64,000 nucleotides of DNA from Peltaster fructicola (taxonomy: Eukaryota; Ascomycota; Dothideomycetes): contig CP051143.1 in the NCBI GenBank assembly GCA_001592805.2, forward strand, positions 1,054,001 through 1,118,000. Direction: 5' to 3'. The stretch's first letter is position 1. Each line of letters begins with the position of its first letter. The notes under the pieces are model-generated. The model worked only from the letters and a program-made list of their open reading frames with translations. It ran no database searches and was not told the origin of the DNA. Of this stretch, positions 20,501 through 30,607 are shown piece after piece. Position numbers and translations under genes: made by a program.

Positions 20501-23500
20501 TCACCTCAATGGAGAGGTGATCTTCGCTAGCGATACTGCCGCCCTTAGTGGTGTCCCAGGAGCACTCCCACTCACTGATGCGCCATTCGAGTTCCTCGTA
20601 CTTCGGTCCCTCTCAGCAGGCACCTTGAAGTCATACGCCTTACCCTTCAGCCATATCTCATCAATCATATTCTCCAGAATGCCAGCATCCATATACTCGA
20701 GGTACTTCCTCCAGAGCTTCAGTGCTGTTTGAGCGTCTTCGATACTATCGTGACCCTCCTCACTGTTCTGTTGGATGTCCTCTTTCAATATCAGCCACGC
20801 TAGGAAGCGTAGGGACAGCTTCCTTCGTGCTCGAGATCCCAGCGAGAACAACTCCTGTGTGTCGATGACCTGATTCTCTGGCACATGCATATTGATGATT
20901 CGGAAGTCGCTCTTCAGCCCATGGCCGATAAATTGCACACCCAGGTTCAGCAACACCCACAGCTTCTTGTATACAGCCTTCAGACTCACCAGAGTATACC
21001 GACTCGTACCAAGACTGAGGTCGCCTGGCTTCAATCCAGAGTACTCTGTCAGATAATCGTCAATGGGCTCGTCGATACAGATGTAGTCGTCGACGAAGGG
21101 TACGCCTTGTCGTGGCTCATCACCACGCAGAACGGAAACCCTCGCCAGTCCAGATCTGTGTGGTCTTGTTATCGTGCGTGTGCCATCCGCTCCAACGTCA
21201 ATCTCTTCTCGGAGCAGTCGTACGAATTCTGCATCAATAGCACAATGGCTACTCAGTCCTGGCAGAGCTTCTGTTTGTTGTAAAGACAGGAACTGTGAAT
21301 CGTCTGTGAACTTTGGCTGCGTGACACTACGGAAGAGCACAGTCGTATCGATCTGTGCTTTCCAGCTCTCATCGATCTTGTGGGACATAGACTTGACCTG
21401 ATATGTCAGCACAGAAGGAAGCTTCCACCTCTGGTCGAATTGGAAAGCATCCTCGCTAGGCGATTTTCGCACCAGGAAGTCATTGAACAAGTGCCATGCT
21501 CCAGTATCGGTAGTGTTGACATCAGAGATAGCAGTGTCGATTAGAGAGATGACATGCGAGTTTTTGCTGTCGCCTAGTGTAATATCGGCAACGACTCCCA
21601 CCAGCTCATACACAACAATGTCGAAGGCTCGACGTTGCAGATGAGACTTGAGGTCTTGCCCTTCATAGCAGAAGAATTGGCCGTCCTTAACGATGATACC
21701 AATTTCAGCTGGTAAGAAGCCAGGAGTCGACCACAGCTGCCTCGCATCCTGCGAGTGGACAGCTGCATTGAGAGATAGCATGGCTGGAACACTCTGCACA
21801 ACCCGGCGAGAAGTGATTGGCTTGTATCCTTGGCAGTTTGAACACCACCCACGTTGCTGATCATACCGCTCCACCGATGCCTTGAGGATATGTGAGAAGC
21901 GCTGCTGCATCTGCTGTCGTGGCGCCTTGTAGAACTTGGTAGGATAAACCAGATCATGTGTGTACCACACTTTTGACTGAGAAGCTTCGTACGAACAGTG
22001 GCCGCATCGACTAAATGCATGGCCTGTGGTGCCGAAAGCCTGTTGTATAGTGTCTGCGTTTCCAGTAGCCCGGTGATTCTCCTCAATGCTTGTAAGTAGG
22101 AAGCGATTGAGATTCTGAATCATAACCGTCAGTGGCATACTCATAGTATGCTCCTCCAGTATGCCCAGTGCTGACGCATTTGTGTGCTTGCTAAGTGCCT
22201 TCAAGAAGTTCGTGGCTTGACAACTCTTGCCCTTCGCCTTCTCTAGCATATCGAAAAGAAAGCCGAGCTCGCACAACATGCAAGTTTCGAAACCACAGTC
22301 TCGTGCTGTGTGGTTGAGTGCAAGATTACGGGCAACTGGTGTGAACCTCAACAGCTGCAACAGTGCGTTGGCATATGAGTTGACGATGTGTGTCTCTAAG
22401 CCAGAGAACTCTGTCTCATTGTAGTAGCCAAAGTCGAAGTCCTCAACACCAAACTTGCTGTATTTGATCTCGACAACCTGATACCATGCCGGCACCATAG
22501 AGGGAGTACCTCCATGCACCGTGAGCTCCGCCAGGGACTTTGCAACATCCTCACTCAGTCGTCGTGGTACATCGTGCTCGGGATGTTCTCTTGGCTTTTC
22601 ACTCAAGAACTTGGGAATAGCTAGCTTTCCACCTCCTCGTCGTGCCGGTCGAGTAGTATTGACCTCATTGCGTCGAGTCTTGCGAGGAAAGATACCAACC
22701 TCCCCTGTAATCGAGCCTGGCAGTTTCTGTAGTGCTACAGCAGGATCCAGCGGTTTCGTCGTGGCGCCCACTTCGTGTACGAGGCTGTTAGACCACACTG
22801 ATAGAAGCATATGACGATAGTATGGCATGCCAATAAGATTGAGATTGTTTGTCCAGTCAAGATGTGCTGTCGGCGGCGTAGGACTTGCAAACTCTGTAGG
22901 TTTGGCATACTCAACAAAGTGAGTCTTGGTAGGCGAGCCCCAAAGGATGATCTGATGGTTGCTATCGGATAACGCAAAACCATTACCGGATGGCATCAGC
23001 TCTAGCCCAGTGAAGTGCGCTTCGTATGGTGATGCAAATCGCATGACCGGCACGTCTGGATTTTGTACATCAATCGAATAGATTGCTCCAGTCTGCGAGA
23101 TGACCATGCATGTAGAGGACAACTTCGGATGCATGCGCACATAAGCAGCACCAGGTGGAAAGGATATCGGTGGTGCCGGCTTCTGTATCTTTAGATCGTA
23201 GACTCGGACCAGCTGCTCAAGTACAGGTCCTTGGTAATGTCGCTGTGCCCATCCACATGTGAGCAGATAGTCTCCTCGTGCGTCCATATCATTGACAGTT
23301 CCGGCGTAAGCTTTCCAGGTGTTAATGACAGACAATGTCTTGATGTCAAGGATGTGTATGGAGCCGTCATGTGAGGCAGCGCAGATATACTGACCACATT
23401 TGCGCATGATGGTGAAAGCAATAGCGGCTGGTGGCTTGAACGACTCGACGACAGCACCTCTCTCGACCTCAATCCTGTAGAGTGTCTCCTGGCAGCCTGC

Positions 23501-23969
23501 TACCACAATCTCATCAGTACCCTTCCCGGTGAAGCTCATACAGCGTAGCGTCTGCATGTCGGGAAGGCTGTGATGCCATTGCGTAATACCATACCGGGAG
23601 CACAAGTGAACGCTCTCGTCTGACACAGAGATTATACCTGCATCGCAGAACAGAAGCTGCCGAACGGGTGCATTCGCTCGAGATTCCCTACTGACATGGC
23701 CCTTGTAAGATGTGTAACGCTGCAGCTCGGGTCCGTAGAATGATGTTACACGTCCCTAGTAGTTCAGTATGTGCTTCCGCAGTGCGGCCAGACCTACATT
23801 TTCGTCGCCTACCCAGAGCAGATCTTGCAATGGATCGAAGGCTAGCGTTGTCACAGGTGTACTGGCATAGGTGGAAGCTGCACCTGGGAGCGATATTCGT
23901 GTTGTCTGTTGAGGTCAGCAAGGTCGGCACATCACCCTCATGCCATACTTCAGTCCAATCTGCCTCCAT
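20501..23969 (-). CDS. PAN2: Pan2, catalytic subunit of the Pan2-Pan3 deadenylase
   Basis: Cytoplasmic poly(A) nuclease that starts mRNA tail shortening. Exons on the minus strand: 23969-23949 (MEADWTE), 23905-23798, 23755-20501 (1127 aa). Introns of 43 and 42 nt restore the WD40 start [40 protein letters not shown]. Order: WD40 propeller (to ~330), linker, inactive ubiquitin-hydrolase-like domain (YNETEFSGLETHIVNSYANA; the usual Cys position reads Glu-Thr), then the RNase-T-like DEDD exonuclease: IDAEFV (~882), GHGLKSDFRII (~984), HDSIEDA (~1046). The length is normal for the family. Confidence 0.97.
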
Positions 23970-24282
23970 TGTTGTGATGTATGACAGTGCGTGTTGCAGG
24001 CATGGCGAGTAGCCCTAAGTTGCTCACCTGTTCAGCTCGATAAAGAGTGCATCGTAGACAGATGTCATCGATGGAAGCATGCTCGCACGACTCGGCAAAT
24101 TAGCTTTAGCCGCGCGGCTACTGGTAGACATGAGAATGTCGCCAGCAAATACTACTGCCTGCAGTCATACTCTTCATCATGCACTCTGTCTGGTCAACAC
24201 AGATGGTCATGTCTTCGTTCAATATCCTATGTAATCCCTCTGTCCACCTGAACACCATACAGAAGCACCGCTAGTACGCTTA
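23970..24282. other. intergenic, upstream of PAN2
   Basis: 313 bp between the PAN2 start and the stop of the ankyrin-fusion gene on the same strand. I see no feature beyond the expected promoter. Confidence 0.4.
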
Positions 24283-26037
24283 TCAAGAATTTAAGTGTTT
24301 CGTCTTCATCCATTCGCTTGTCCCAACACCAAGGTTCAAGCCATTACGAGCCCACCATCGTCGAACCTCAACACCTCGCTGACCTTCGTGGCCATCTTCA
24401 AGTGCTTCTTCAACATCACATGTCTTGTACTCAACCTTCAGACCAGTCTGCTTCCACCATTCGAGCACGTCAACATTGCCCATCTTGGTAGCACCGACCA
24501 GGACCTGGTTGTCGAATATCATCTTGTTGCCCTTCAGCTCATGCCATAGCTGCAAGATATCGACGTGGCCGTGAGTAGATGCCAGCTTTGCAACCACATC
24601 CTCGTGCGAGAAGGCAATCCCAGATTGAAGCCACCATCTGACAACATCTGTATGGCCATTCTGTGTTGCAAATACGATGCTCTTCCCAGGTTTCAGCCAG
24701 AGCTTCGAAGGCTCCGTACCTGCGGGATCGTCGTTCGTTGCAGCTATCGTCTTCCACCATTCCAAGACATTGAGATGACCCTGCGCACTGGCTTGCTCAA
24801 GTGCGACTTCGGTGAACTTCAGAGGCAGCCCAGACTGATGCCACCACTGCAGCACGTTCAAGAAGCCGTTGCGAGAAGCTCCGTCGAGTGCCTCAGCATT
24901 GTACTCCTTCGACAGGAACGACGGTGATGTGTGCCAGAAGTCCAAGATGTCTGTTCGACCGAACACTGACGATGCCTTGTCCGGCAAGAAGGTGTGGCCA
25001 AAAGTCTCCCAGAATAAGTCCTTGTGACTCGACTCGAGCTCTGACAGTAGCGGGACCATAGCAAAACGCATGATAAGCCGGATGCACAGCTTTGACAGCC
25101 AACGCGGTACGCCACGTGTGGCGATGAAGTGTTTGACATTTGCCAGGCTGCCTCGAAGAATCGTCAACTCGAGAGTTTCCATGTAGTCTCTAGGTCCATG
25201 CGGACTCGTATGTGAAGCCCAGATAGGTGGAGGTGCGATGTTGGTGTACACATGAAGTGTCTGAGCGAGCTCCCAATCTCCAGTGTAGTCTAGAATTATC
25301 GACCACAGCTCTGGTGGAAAGCGATTCTTCAGCGCTGCAGTGTTGAACCCGGTGTCGTGCGAAGGGGTGACACTAACTCCCTTACCGATATTCATCAGAT
25401 CTGTTTGGTTCCTAACCGCTAGTTTTACATCATCGAGGACATGCCAAGATGCGACCACTCGCATATCATCCTTGTACGTCCACAAGATAGGCGGAAAGAC
25501 TCGTATCCAATTCCATTTCCTTCGAATCTTCGAGAGCTGCTTCTTGGTCATGGGGTTCTCCCACATAGATGCTGACATGCCAGGAACCATGAGTATCTTC
25601 TTCGACACATCCCAACTCCTAAGAATCTCCAAAATCAGACTATCGGTGTGTCCATGCAGCATCTTGGCGAGTGTGTTCGCATCCATTGGCGCGAACACCA
25701 GTACATCTGCCCAGGCACATAGTTCTGCAGCCTCTAGCTCATCCTCCTTCGATTTGGTTATCGGCGGCTGGTGGATGTTCGAGTATGTCGCACATGAAGT
25801 CGCAGCTTTGATGAAGTCTTGGCCACGAAAGTTGTGATCGAGTATGGCGCGAAGGGAGACATCGGACAATTTGAAGAGGCTAGGAAGGAATCTGTCAACG
25901 ATATGTGACTCGGCGAGACCAGTGGATGCGACAAGGACATTAAGATCAGATTTGCGACTCGAGCTCATGAACTCGCTGGGAACAAGGATAGTTGAGGCGT
26001 GTCGCTGAGCTCCCGCTGGGCGTTCTTGTAACGACAT
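24283..26037 (-). CDS. flavoprotein (PPCDC-like) domain fused to ankyrin-like repeats
   Basis: 584 residues in one exon. Residues ~30-220 match the flavoprotein/phosphopantothenoylcysteine decarboxylase fold: LNVLVASTGLAES, ADVLVFAPMDANTLAKM, HGHTDSLILEILRSWD, then VPGMSASMWENPMTKKQL. In active enzymes the last block is PAMNxxMW; here the catalytic Asn reads Ser, so decarboxylase activity is doubtful. A linker with FPPELWSIILDYTGDW resembles a short F-box-like or leader helix. From ~340 there are ankyrin-like repeats of the 'GxxxVLxWWxxSGL' type (GFLNVLQWWHQSGLPL, GHLNVLEWWK, GHTDVVRWWLQSGI, GHVDILQLWHE, GNVDVLEWWKQTGL). The role is unknown; a flavin- or ligand-sensing scaffold is inference. 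Confidence 0.8.
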   Translation of the reverse strand: MSLQERPAGAQRHASTILVPSEFMSSSRKSDLNVLVASTGLAESHIVDRFLPSLFKLSDVSLRAILDHNFRGQDFIKAATSCATYSNIHQPPITKSKEDELEAAELCAWADVLVFAPMDANTLAKMLHGHTDSLILEILRSWDVSKKILMVPGMSASMWENPMTKKQLSKIRRKWNWIRVFPPILWTYKDDMRVVASWHVLDDVKLAVRNQTDLMNIGKGVSVTPSHDTGFNTAALKNRFPPELWSIILDYTGDWELAQTLHVYTNIAPPPIWASHTSPHGPRDYMETLELTILRGSLANVKHFIATRGVPRWLSKLCIRLIMRFAMVPLLSELESSHKDLFWETFGHTFLPDKASSVFGRTDILDFWHTSPSFLSKEYNAEALDGASRNGFLNVLQWWHQSGLPLKFTEVALEQASAQGHLNVLEWWKTIAATNDDPAGTEPSKLWLKPGKSIVFATQNGHTDVVRWWLQSGIAFSHEDVVAKLASTHGHVDILQLWHELKGNKMIFDNQVLVGATKMGNVDVLEWWKQTGLKVEYKTCDVEEALEDGHEGQRGVEVRRWWARNGLNLGVGTSEWMKTKHLNS

Positions 26038-26350
26038 GATTGTATGATGTATTCGCTGCCAGAGGCAATCGTTGTTACAAGTCGCATGGCTTGTTGAAGG
26101 AGGTTTCTGTCAGAGATTGTCTGAGGACTGATAATCGCAAGTGGCGATCAAAGTACTCCAGCCAGGGCCTGCAGGGAGTGGCTTCGGCTATCCATGCATG
26201 TAAGCCTAATTGCTGACTCTAGTTCGACTGACACAGCTGCTCATTGATACGTCGAGTGAATGCTTCTTTATTCTTTTGCGACCCATCATGAGTTCATCAT
26301 TCGTGTGAGGGGCTTACAGCTATCGTCGATCTAGGTAATGGGTGCAACAA
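26038..26350. other. intergenic
   Basis: 313 bp between same-strand genes. Nothing recognisable. Confidence 0.4.
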
Positions 26351-28013
26351 CTACGACTTGAGTCTCGCAGCCTTGAAACGAGAGACCTTTTTGAGCTTGC
26401 CATCGCGCTCTTCCATCAATTGCCCAAGCTCTTCCTCCTCCTCATCAGCCTTGAAGCCGCCTTGCTGTTTAATCATGTCATTGCGCCGACGATAATACTC
26501 GTTGGCAAGCTCACGGCGCGAAGTGAGCTCATCGTCAAGCGCCGGTCCGGCAACTGCAGACTGCGAAGTGTCGCGCTCAAGCAGAGTATCGGCCAGTACA
26601 GCACTGCTTCCTGCCTCAACCTTCTGCAACTTGTTTGGTAGAGGTTCTGCTTCAGCAACATCGACAGCTTCGGCGAAGGATACACGCTTCTTGCTTGTCT
26701 TCTTGTCCACATCTGATCCTGAAGCACTCGATATTGAGTTGCGATTGCCGCGTATGACAAGCCTGTGGATATCTTGTGGATTGACATCGAGACTGGCGAG
26801 GTCTTCATTCTGTGGCTGCGGACCAACATTGCCAATCAGGCGTTCTTGCAATGCCTTCATTTGCTCGTGGTAGGCGTCACTGATCTCCCGTCGTCTAGAT
26901 CGGCCGTGCTCATCTTCGTCCTCCTCGTCAGTCTCGCTTGTGTAAGGTGTGTCGCCCTCCTCGTAGTATTCTGAGCCCGTGAGATCGGAATGATCATCCG
27001 CTTCGTCTAGGTCCATTTGTGCAACCACACTACCCACCTCGTTCATGTGATACTCAAGCATCTCTCGTCTAAGTTGTGCATCCTCTGGTGATTCATCCAC
27101 AGGTAACACAACATGTTGGCTGACAGTCTCTTCATCTTCGTTGAGTTCGTAGACCTTCTCGCCGGGTTTGAAGGAAGCTCTAAGGTCTTTTGCTTTTCGG
27201 TATCCTGAGTAGTACGAGCTTGTGCAGGATCTCCTCGATGGCTGCAGCAAACGAGACACTGCGTGTGTCAGGTGGATCCGCGGCTGGCGCCACAGCCACC
27301 TTCGGCGCAAAGGAAACTGACTTGCGACCTTCTTGAGACTCTGAACGAGCAGGTTCTGGTGCAGCTTTGGTGTCTGCCGAGAAGGATACAGACTTCTTCC
27401 TGATGGGCGGTCGTCGATAGCCGTTGTGCTGTCCTGATTCGTTGTCGTCCTGACCGTCAAGGTCATCACCAATTGTCTGATCAGAAGCAGCCTTCCTGAT
27501 GCTTTCTATGATCTTGCTGGTCTCATCGATAGGACGACGGAGTTCACTAGAGATCACATCGCCATTCTCGTCGAGTTCTTCGTGTATCTCGATCAAAGGC
27601 AGATCCGGCTCGTCGTCGAAGCGTGGATTAGCACCAGAAGCTGCGCTCGAAGCAAAAGCAAATTCTTCCAGTTTGTTTTCTGCAGCGTAGAACTGTCTAG
27701 ATATTGTTTCGATGTTCTTCGTCACATACTCAAGACGTCGGTCGATGACACCAACAATCTGTTGCGAACTTCGTGGTTGATTATTGTTAAGACCCGTCAT
27801 ATCGCGAATCTCCTTGGTATCGACCAGGGTTCCATCGTAAGTCGTGCTCAGATTGTCGAGATCTTGCTCGGACGGATTGTCAAGAGCCTGCAGTTCTTCC
27901 TTCAAGCCCTCATACTCGAGATCTAGTGTCTGCCAGTGCTTGAGACTGTCTCGCAACTTCTGAACCTGAGTCTCCAATGCTTGACGCTGGCTTTCGATGG
28001 CAGCAAGGTCCAT
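26351..28013 (-). CDS. URI/Bud27-type unconventional prefoldin
   Basis: R2TP/prefoldin-like partner, in yeast needed for RNA polymerase assembly and TOR-linked translation control. The N-terminal part (ATG 28013) is a prefoldin coiled-coil pair (MDLAAIESQRQALETQVQKL..NIETISRQFYAAENKLEEF); the C-terminal part has ASFKPGEKVYELNEDEE, ESPEDAQLRREMLEYHMNEV, long acidic tracts and the family tail KVSRFKAARLKS. Four RVxF-like sites appear (KKSVSF, RKSVSF, TRSVSF, KKRVSF). The two parts lie in different frames that overlap at 27180-27472. A 55-nt GT-AG intron at 27205-27259 would join them but has a poor donor (GTGTCT) and removes the third motif; a genuine or assembly frameshift is the alternative. 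Confidence 0.85.
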
Positions 28014-28661
28014 TGTGATGTTGTGCTCTCTTGATCGAGATCAAGACTGTCAGTACGATCGATATTGTTGCTGCGAATGTCGATGCAGAAGGCAAACCTA
28101 AACCAACCAAAGATGAATGAAGCAGATGGCCAGTGGGGCAGGCTAGCGGCCCGTTCAACCCAGGCTGGATTCACCTGCAGTTGAGAGCATGACTGCATCA
28201 GCCGATGTTGTGCCTCCAGCCGTCCACTTCAAGCAAGTACCTGCAATACATGTCGTAGCTCATCATGGGCATGTCACGGAGATTGCTCCTCACGAACATC
28301 GTTGGGGACACATTGGGCCTTGAAGCATGTCGGGCTGCCAGTCGAATTGCACTATCACCAGAGCATGGATACTAGAGGTTTGGAGAGTTCAGCTAGAAAG
28401 TCTTACTCAACGCCACTGTCTACGTGGTCATGGACCAATGCTGACAAGTAGACCCACGGTGAGATGCTGAATGCTTTCATGTAAAATGCGGTGAGATGCT
28501 GAGTACGTGATGAGGTGAAAAGTGCTTTCGTGTAGCACGCGATGAGGTTCTGGGTGTCTTCGTTTAGGACATGATCGATATGACTACGTGAACGTCTGCC
28601 AATACCACCGAACAAGGCTCCCAAACCAGATGCTAACAATGTCTCCGCGCCCTCCACTAGA
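28014..28661. other. intergenic with degenerate short repeats
   Basis: Downstream of REI1, around 28459-28555, a segment with GTGAGATGCTGA and GCTTTC(A/G)TGTA is repeated about two and a half times with drift. The minus ORF 28403-28738 runs into REI1 in another frame and looks like chance. Confidence 0.4.
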
Positions 28662-30149
28662 TCACTGGAGCAAGTGATCTCGGAAGTGCTTCTGGTGGTT
28701 AGCACGCTTGTTGTTGCCCCATTGATACCGTGCTTCAACTCGTTGTGCCCGTTTCTCTTGTCGCTTCTCGGTCACGGCGATCTCGCGCTTCTTGGCCTCA
28801 CTCACACCGATCATGCCAAGACCTCCATTAGCACGTGAGGCCACTTGCCGACCTCGTTCTCTCTCTTGACTTCCAGAGCGCTCTGCACCCTGCTGCAGCA
28901 GCTTCTGCTCTCGTTTCTCATCGTCGGTCTGGAAGTTCCGCAGATTCTGCTTGTAGTACTGGCGTAGACTTCTGTGTCCAGCAGTTCGTCCAGAAGGTAG
29001 ATGGAGCTCATAGTCGTCGTGATATGCTGTTTGGTGTGCATGAGAATGATATCCATCACTGCTCTTGTGTTGACGAATACGATTCCGGTCCACTTTTGGC
29101 GCCCGCCGTTCAACAGGCACGGATGTGATCTCATCTGTTGGCACTGATGATGCTTCACTGCCACTCTCCCATTCCTCGTCGTCGTCCGACATGACTTCAT
29201 CCTCTCCATCCTCATTCTGTATGACTGTCTTGACTGCACGCTTGGCTCCCAGGCTGATACCGTGTGCGCCCTCCTCTTCACTCTCTGACTCCTCGTCTGA
29301 GTATGTCGCTCGGAAGTCGTAGAAGTCTCCAACATCAAGCTGCTCTTCCTCTGTGCTGTACGCCATCATGCAGTGACCTCGGTCTCGCATATGTGTCTGC
29401 GCACCAGAAGGTGTGTGTGCCGCCTTGTGACAGAAGAGACATTGATTGAGCACCTGGATCGTCTCACTCAGGTGCGTTATCAGGCCAGGCATGTCGACCA
29501 AATATTCTCGCTCCGGCACGAAGAAGCCATGCTGTCGATTCATGTGGTTTGTGTTGTTGTCCATAGAATCCGAAACGTAATTGCAGAACAGGCATTGGCT
29601 AGGATCTGCCGTATGCTCATAGTCCTCGTCCTCGTCATCTTCGTCTTCTGCATTCTCCGTTTCTACTTTTGCAGCGCCATTCAGCTGCGTTTGCGCCATG
29701 CTGGCCACCACGTTGTCGAGCTCGTCATCAGAGCCCTCCGTCTCTCCGTCCTGTGTACTGGCAAGTTCAACAGGATCACCGAGGCTGAATGTGCTGTCTG
29801 TCATGCTCTCGGTATCGGCACCGTGTGTTCCTCTCTTTGCAGCCTTCGCGACGGCTAGTTTGTGCTTCTGGCTGCCCAAGTGGTTCACGTATGCACCCTC
29901 GGAGAAGTAAGTCTTATCGCAGGCTTCACATTGTCGTTGAAAACTTGCTCGGGCAGCTGTGGCGGCAGCCGACGCTTTGTTGGCGAGGACTTTCTCTGCA
30001 AATATCTCGCTCGTTAAGGGAGGTAGTGAAGCAACTCGTCGCTTCAGGTTGTACCTATGCCAATCCGACTGCATGTGCGTTCGCTGCAGATCGCTACCCC
30101 GGAAGGCCACCTGACAGGTGTTGCAGGTGAAGGGATGTGTTGTGGCCAT
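28662..30149 (-). CDS. REI1: Rei1-type zinc-finger 60S maturation factor (ZNF622 family)
   Basis: Cytoplasmic pre-60S factor that, in yeast, helps release and recycle Arx1-Alb1 and probes the exit tunnel. 495 residues in one exon. Four C2H2 fingers: CNTCQVAFRGSDLQRTHMQS (~9-31), CEACDKTYFSEGAYVNH (~73-97), CLFCNYVSDSMDNNTNH (~187-210), CLFCHKAAHTPSGAQTH (~238-260). A long acidic region (EDEDDEDEDYEHT) separates fingers 2 and 3. The C-terminus is the conserved basic Rei1 tail (RYQWGNNKRANHQKHFRDHL). Yeast has Rei1 and Reh1 paralogues; Pezizomycotina usually have one such gene. Divergent from the SNF2 gene. Confidence 0.93.
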   Translation of the reverse strand: MATTHPFTCNTCQVAFRGSDLQRTHMQSDWHRYNLKRRVASLPPLTSEIFAEKVLANKASAAATAARASFQRQCEACDKTYFSEGAYVNHLGSQKHKLAVAKAAKRGTHGADTESMTDSTFSLGDPVELASTQDGETEGSDDELDNVVASMAQTQLNGAAKVETENAEDEDDEDEDYEHTADPSQCLFCNYVSDSMDNNTNHMNRQHGFFVPEREYLVDMPGLITHLSETIQVLNQCLFCHKAAHTPSGAQTHMRDRGHCMMAYSTEEEQLDVGDFYDFRATYSDEESESEEEGAHGISLGAKRAVKTVIQNEDGEDEVMSDDDEEWESGSEASSVPTDEITSVPVERRAPKVDRNRIRQHKSSDGYHSHAHQTAYHDDYELHLPSGRTAGHRSLRQYYKQNLRNFQTDDEKREQKLLQQGAERSGSQERERGRQVASRANGGLGMIGVSEAKKREIAVTEKRQEKRAQRVEARYQWGNNKRANHQKHFRDHLLQ

Positions 30150-30607
30150 GATGTTGAGCGCCTTGTAGTCGTACCTGCTGGTGGAATGTCGTATCTGTGA
30201 GACTCGTGCTCGGGCAGGATGATATCTCCCTCACACGCCACAAAATTATCAATCAGAAATAATGACGCAGGGTTCTGGTGGGCTAACAGGTTAAACTGCC
30301 GCCCATATGTTTACACTAGCATTAAACCCCACCTAGCGTGGTGATCACTATGGAGAGGCTGTGTTTGTTTGGCTTTCGCCGCAACTATCAACGACTAAGT
30401 GCATGTGACCGCGAAGAGTCACTCCAACAGCAAAAGAGCGTTCGCATACCTGAAGCACAGAGGCTGGCGCCTATATCATATCATCCTCTTACTTGAGGCA
30501 GCATCCGAGAAGGGCATCAACCACACTTCCGGACACAGACAACCCGCCAAGCACAGATTGTGAATAAGCATAAATGCGCGCTTAGGTTCTCGTCATGCTT
30601 GACAAAG
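30150..30607. promoter_or_regulatory. divergent promoter region REI1 / SNF2 gene
   Basis: 458 bp between two divergent starts. No clear TATA element on either strand; a short A/T-rich stretch lies near 30235-30315. Confidence 0.4.

Noticed and set aside
28403-28738. 111-codon ORF overlapping the REI1 3' end
   Set aside because: It shares DNA with the conserved Rei1 tail in another frame and runs into a degenerate repeat.
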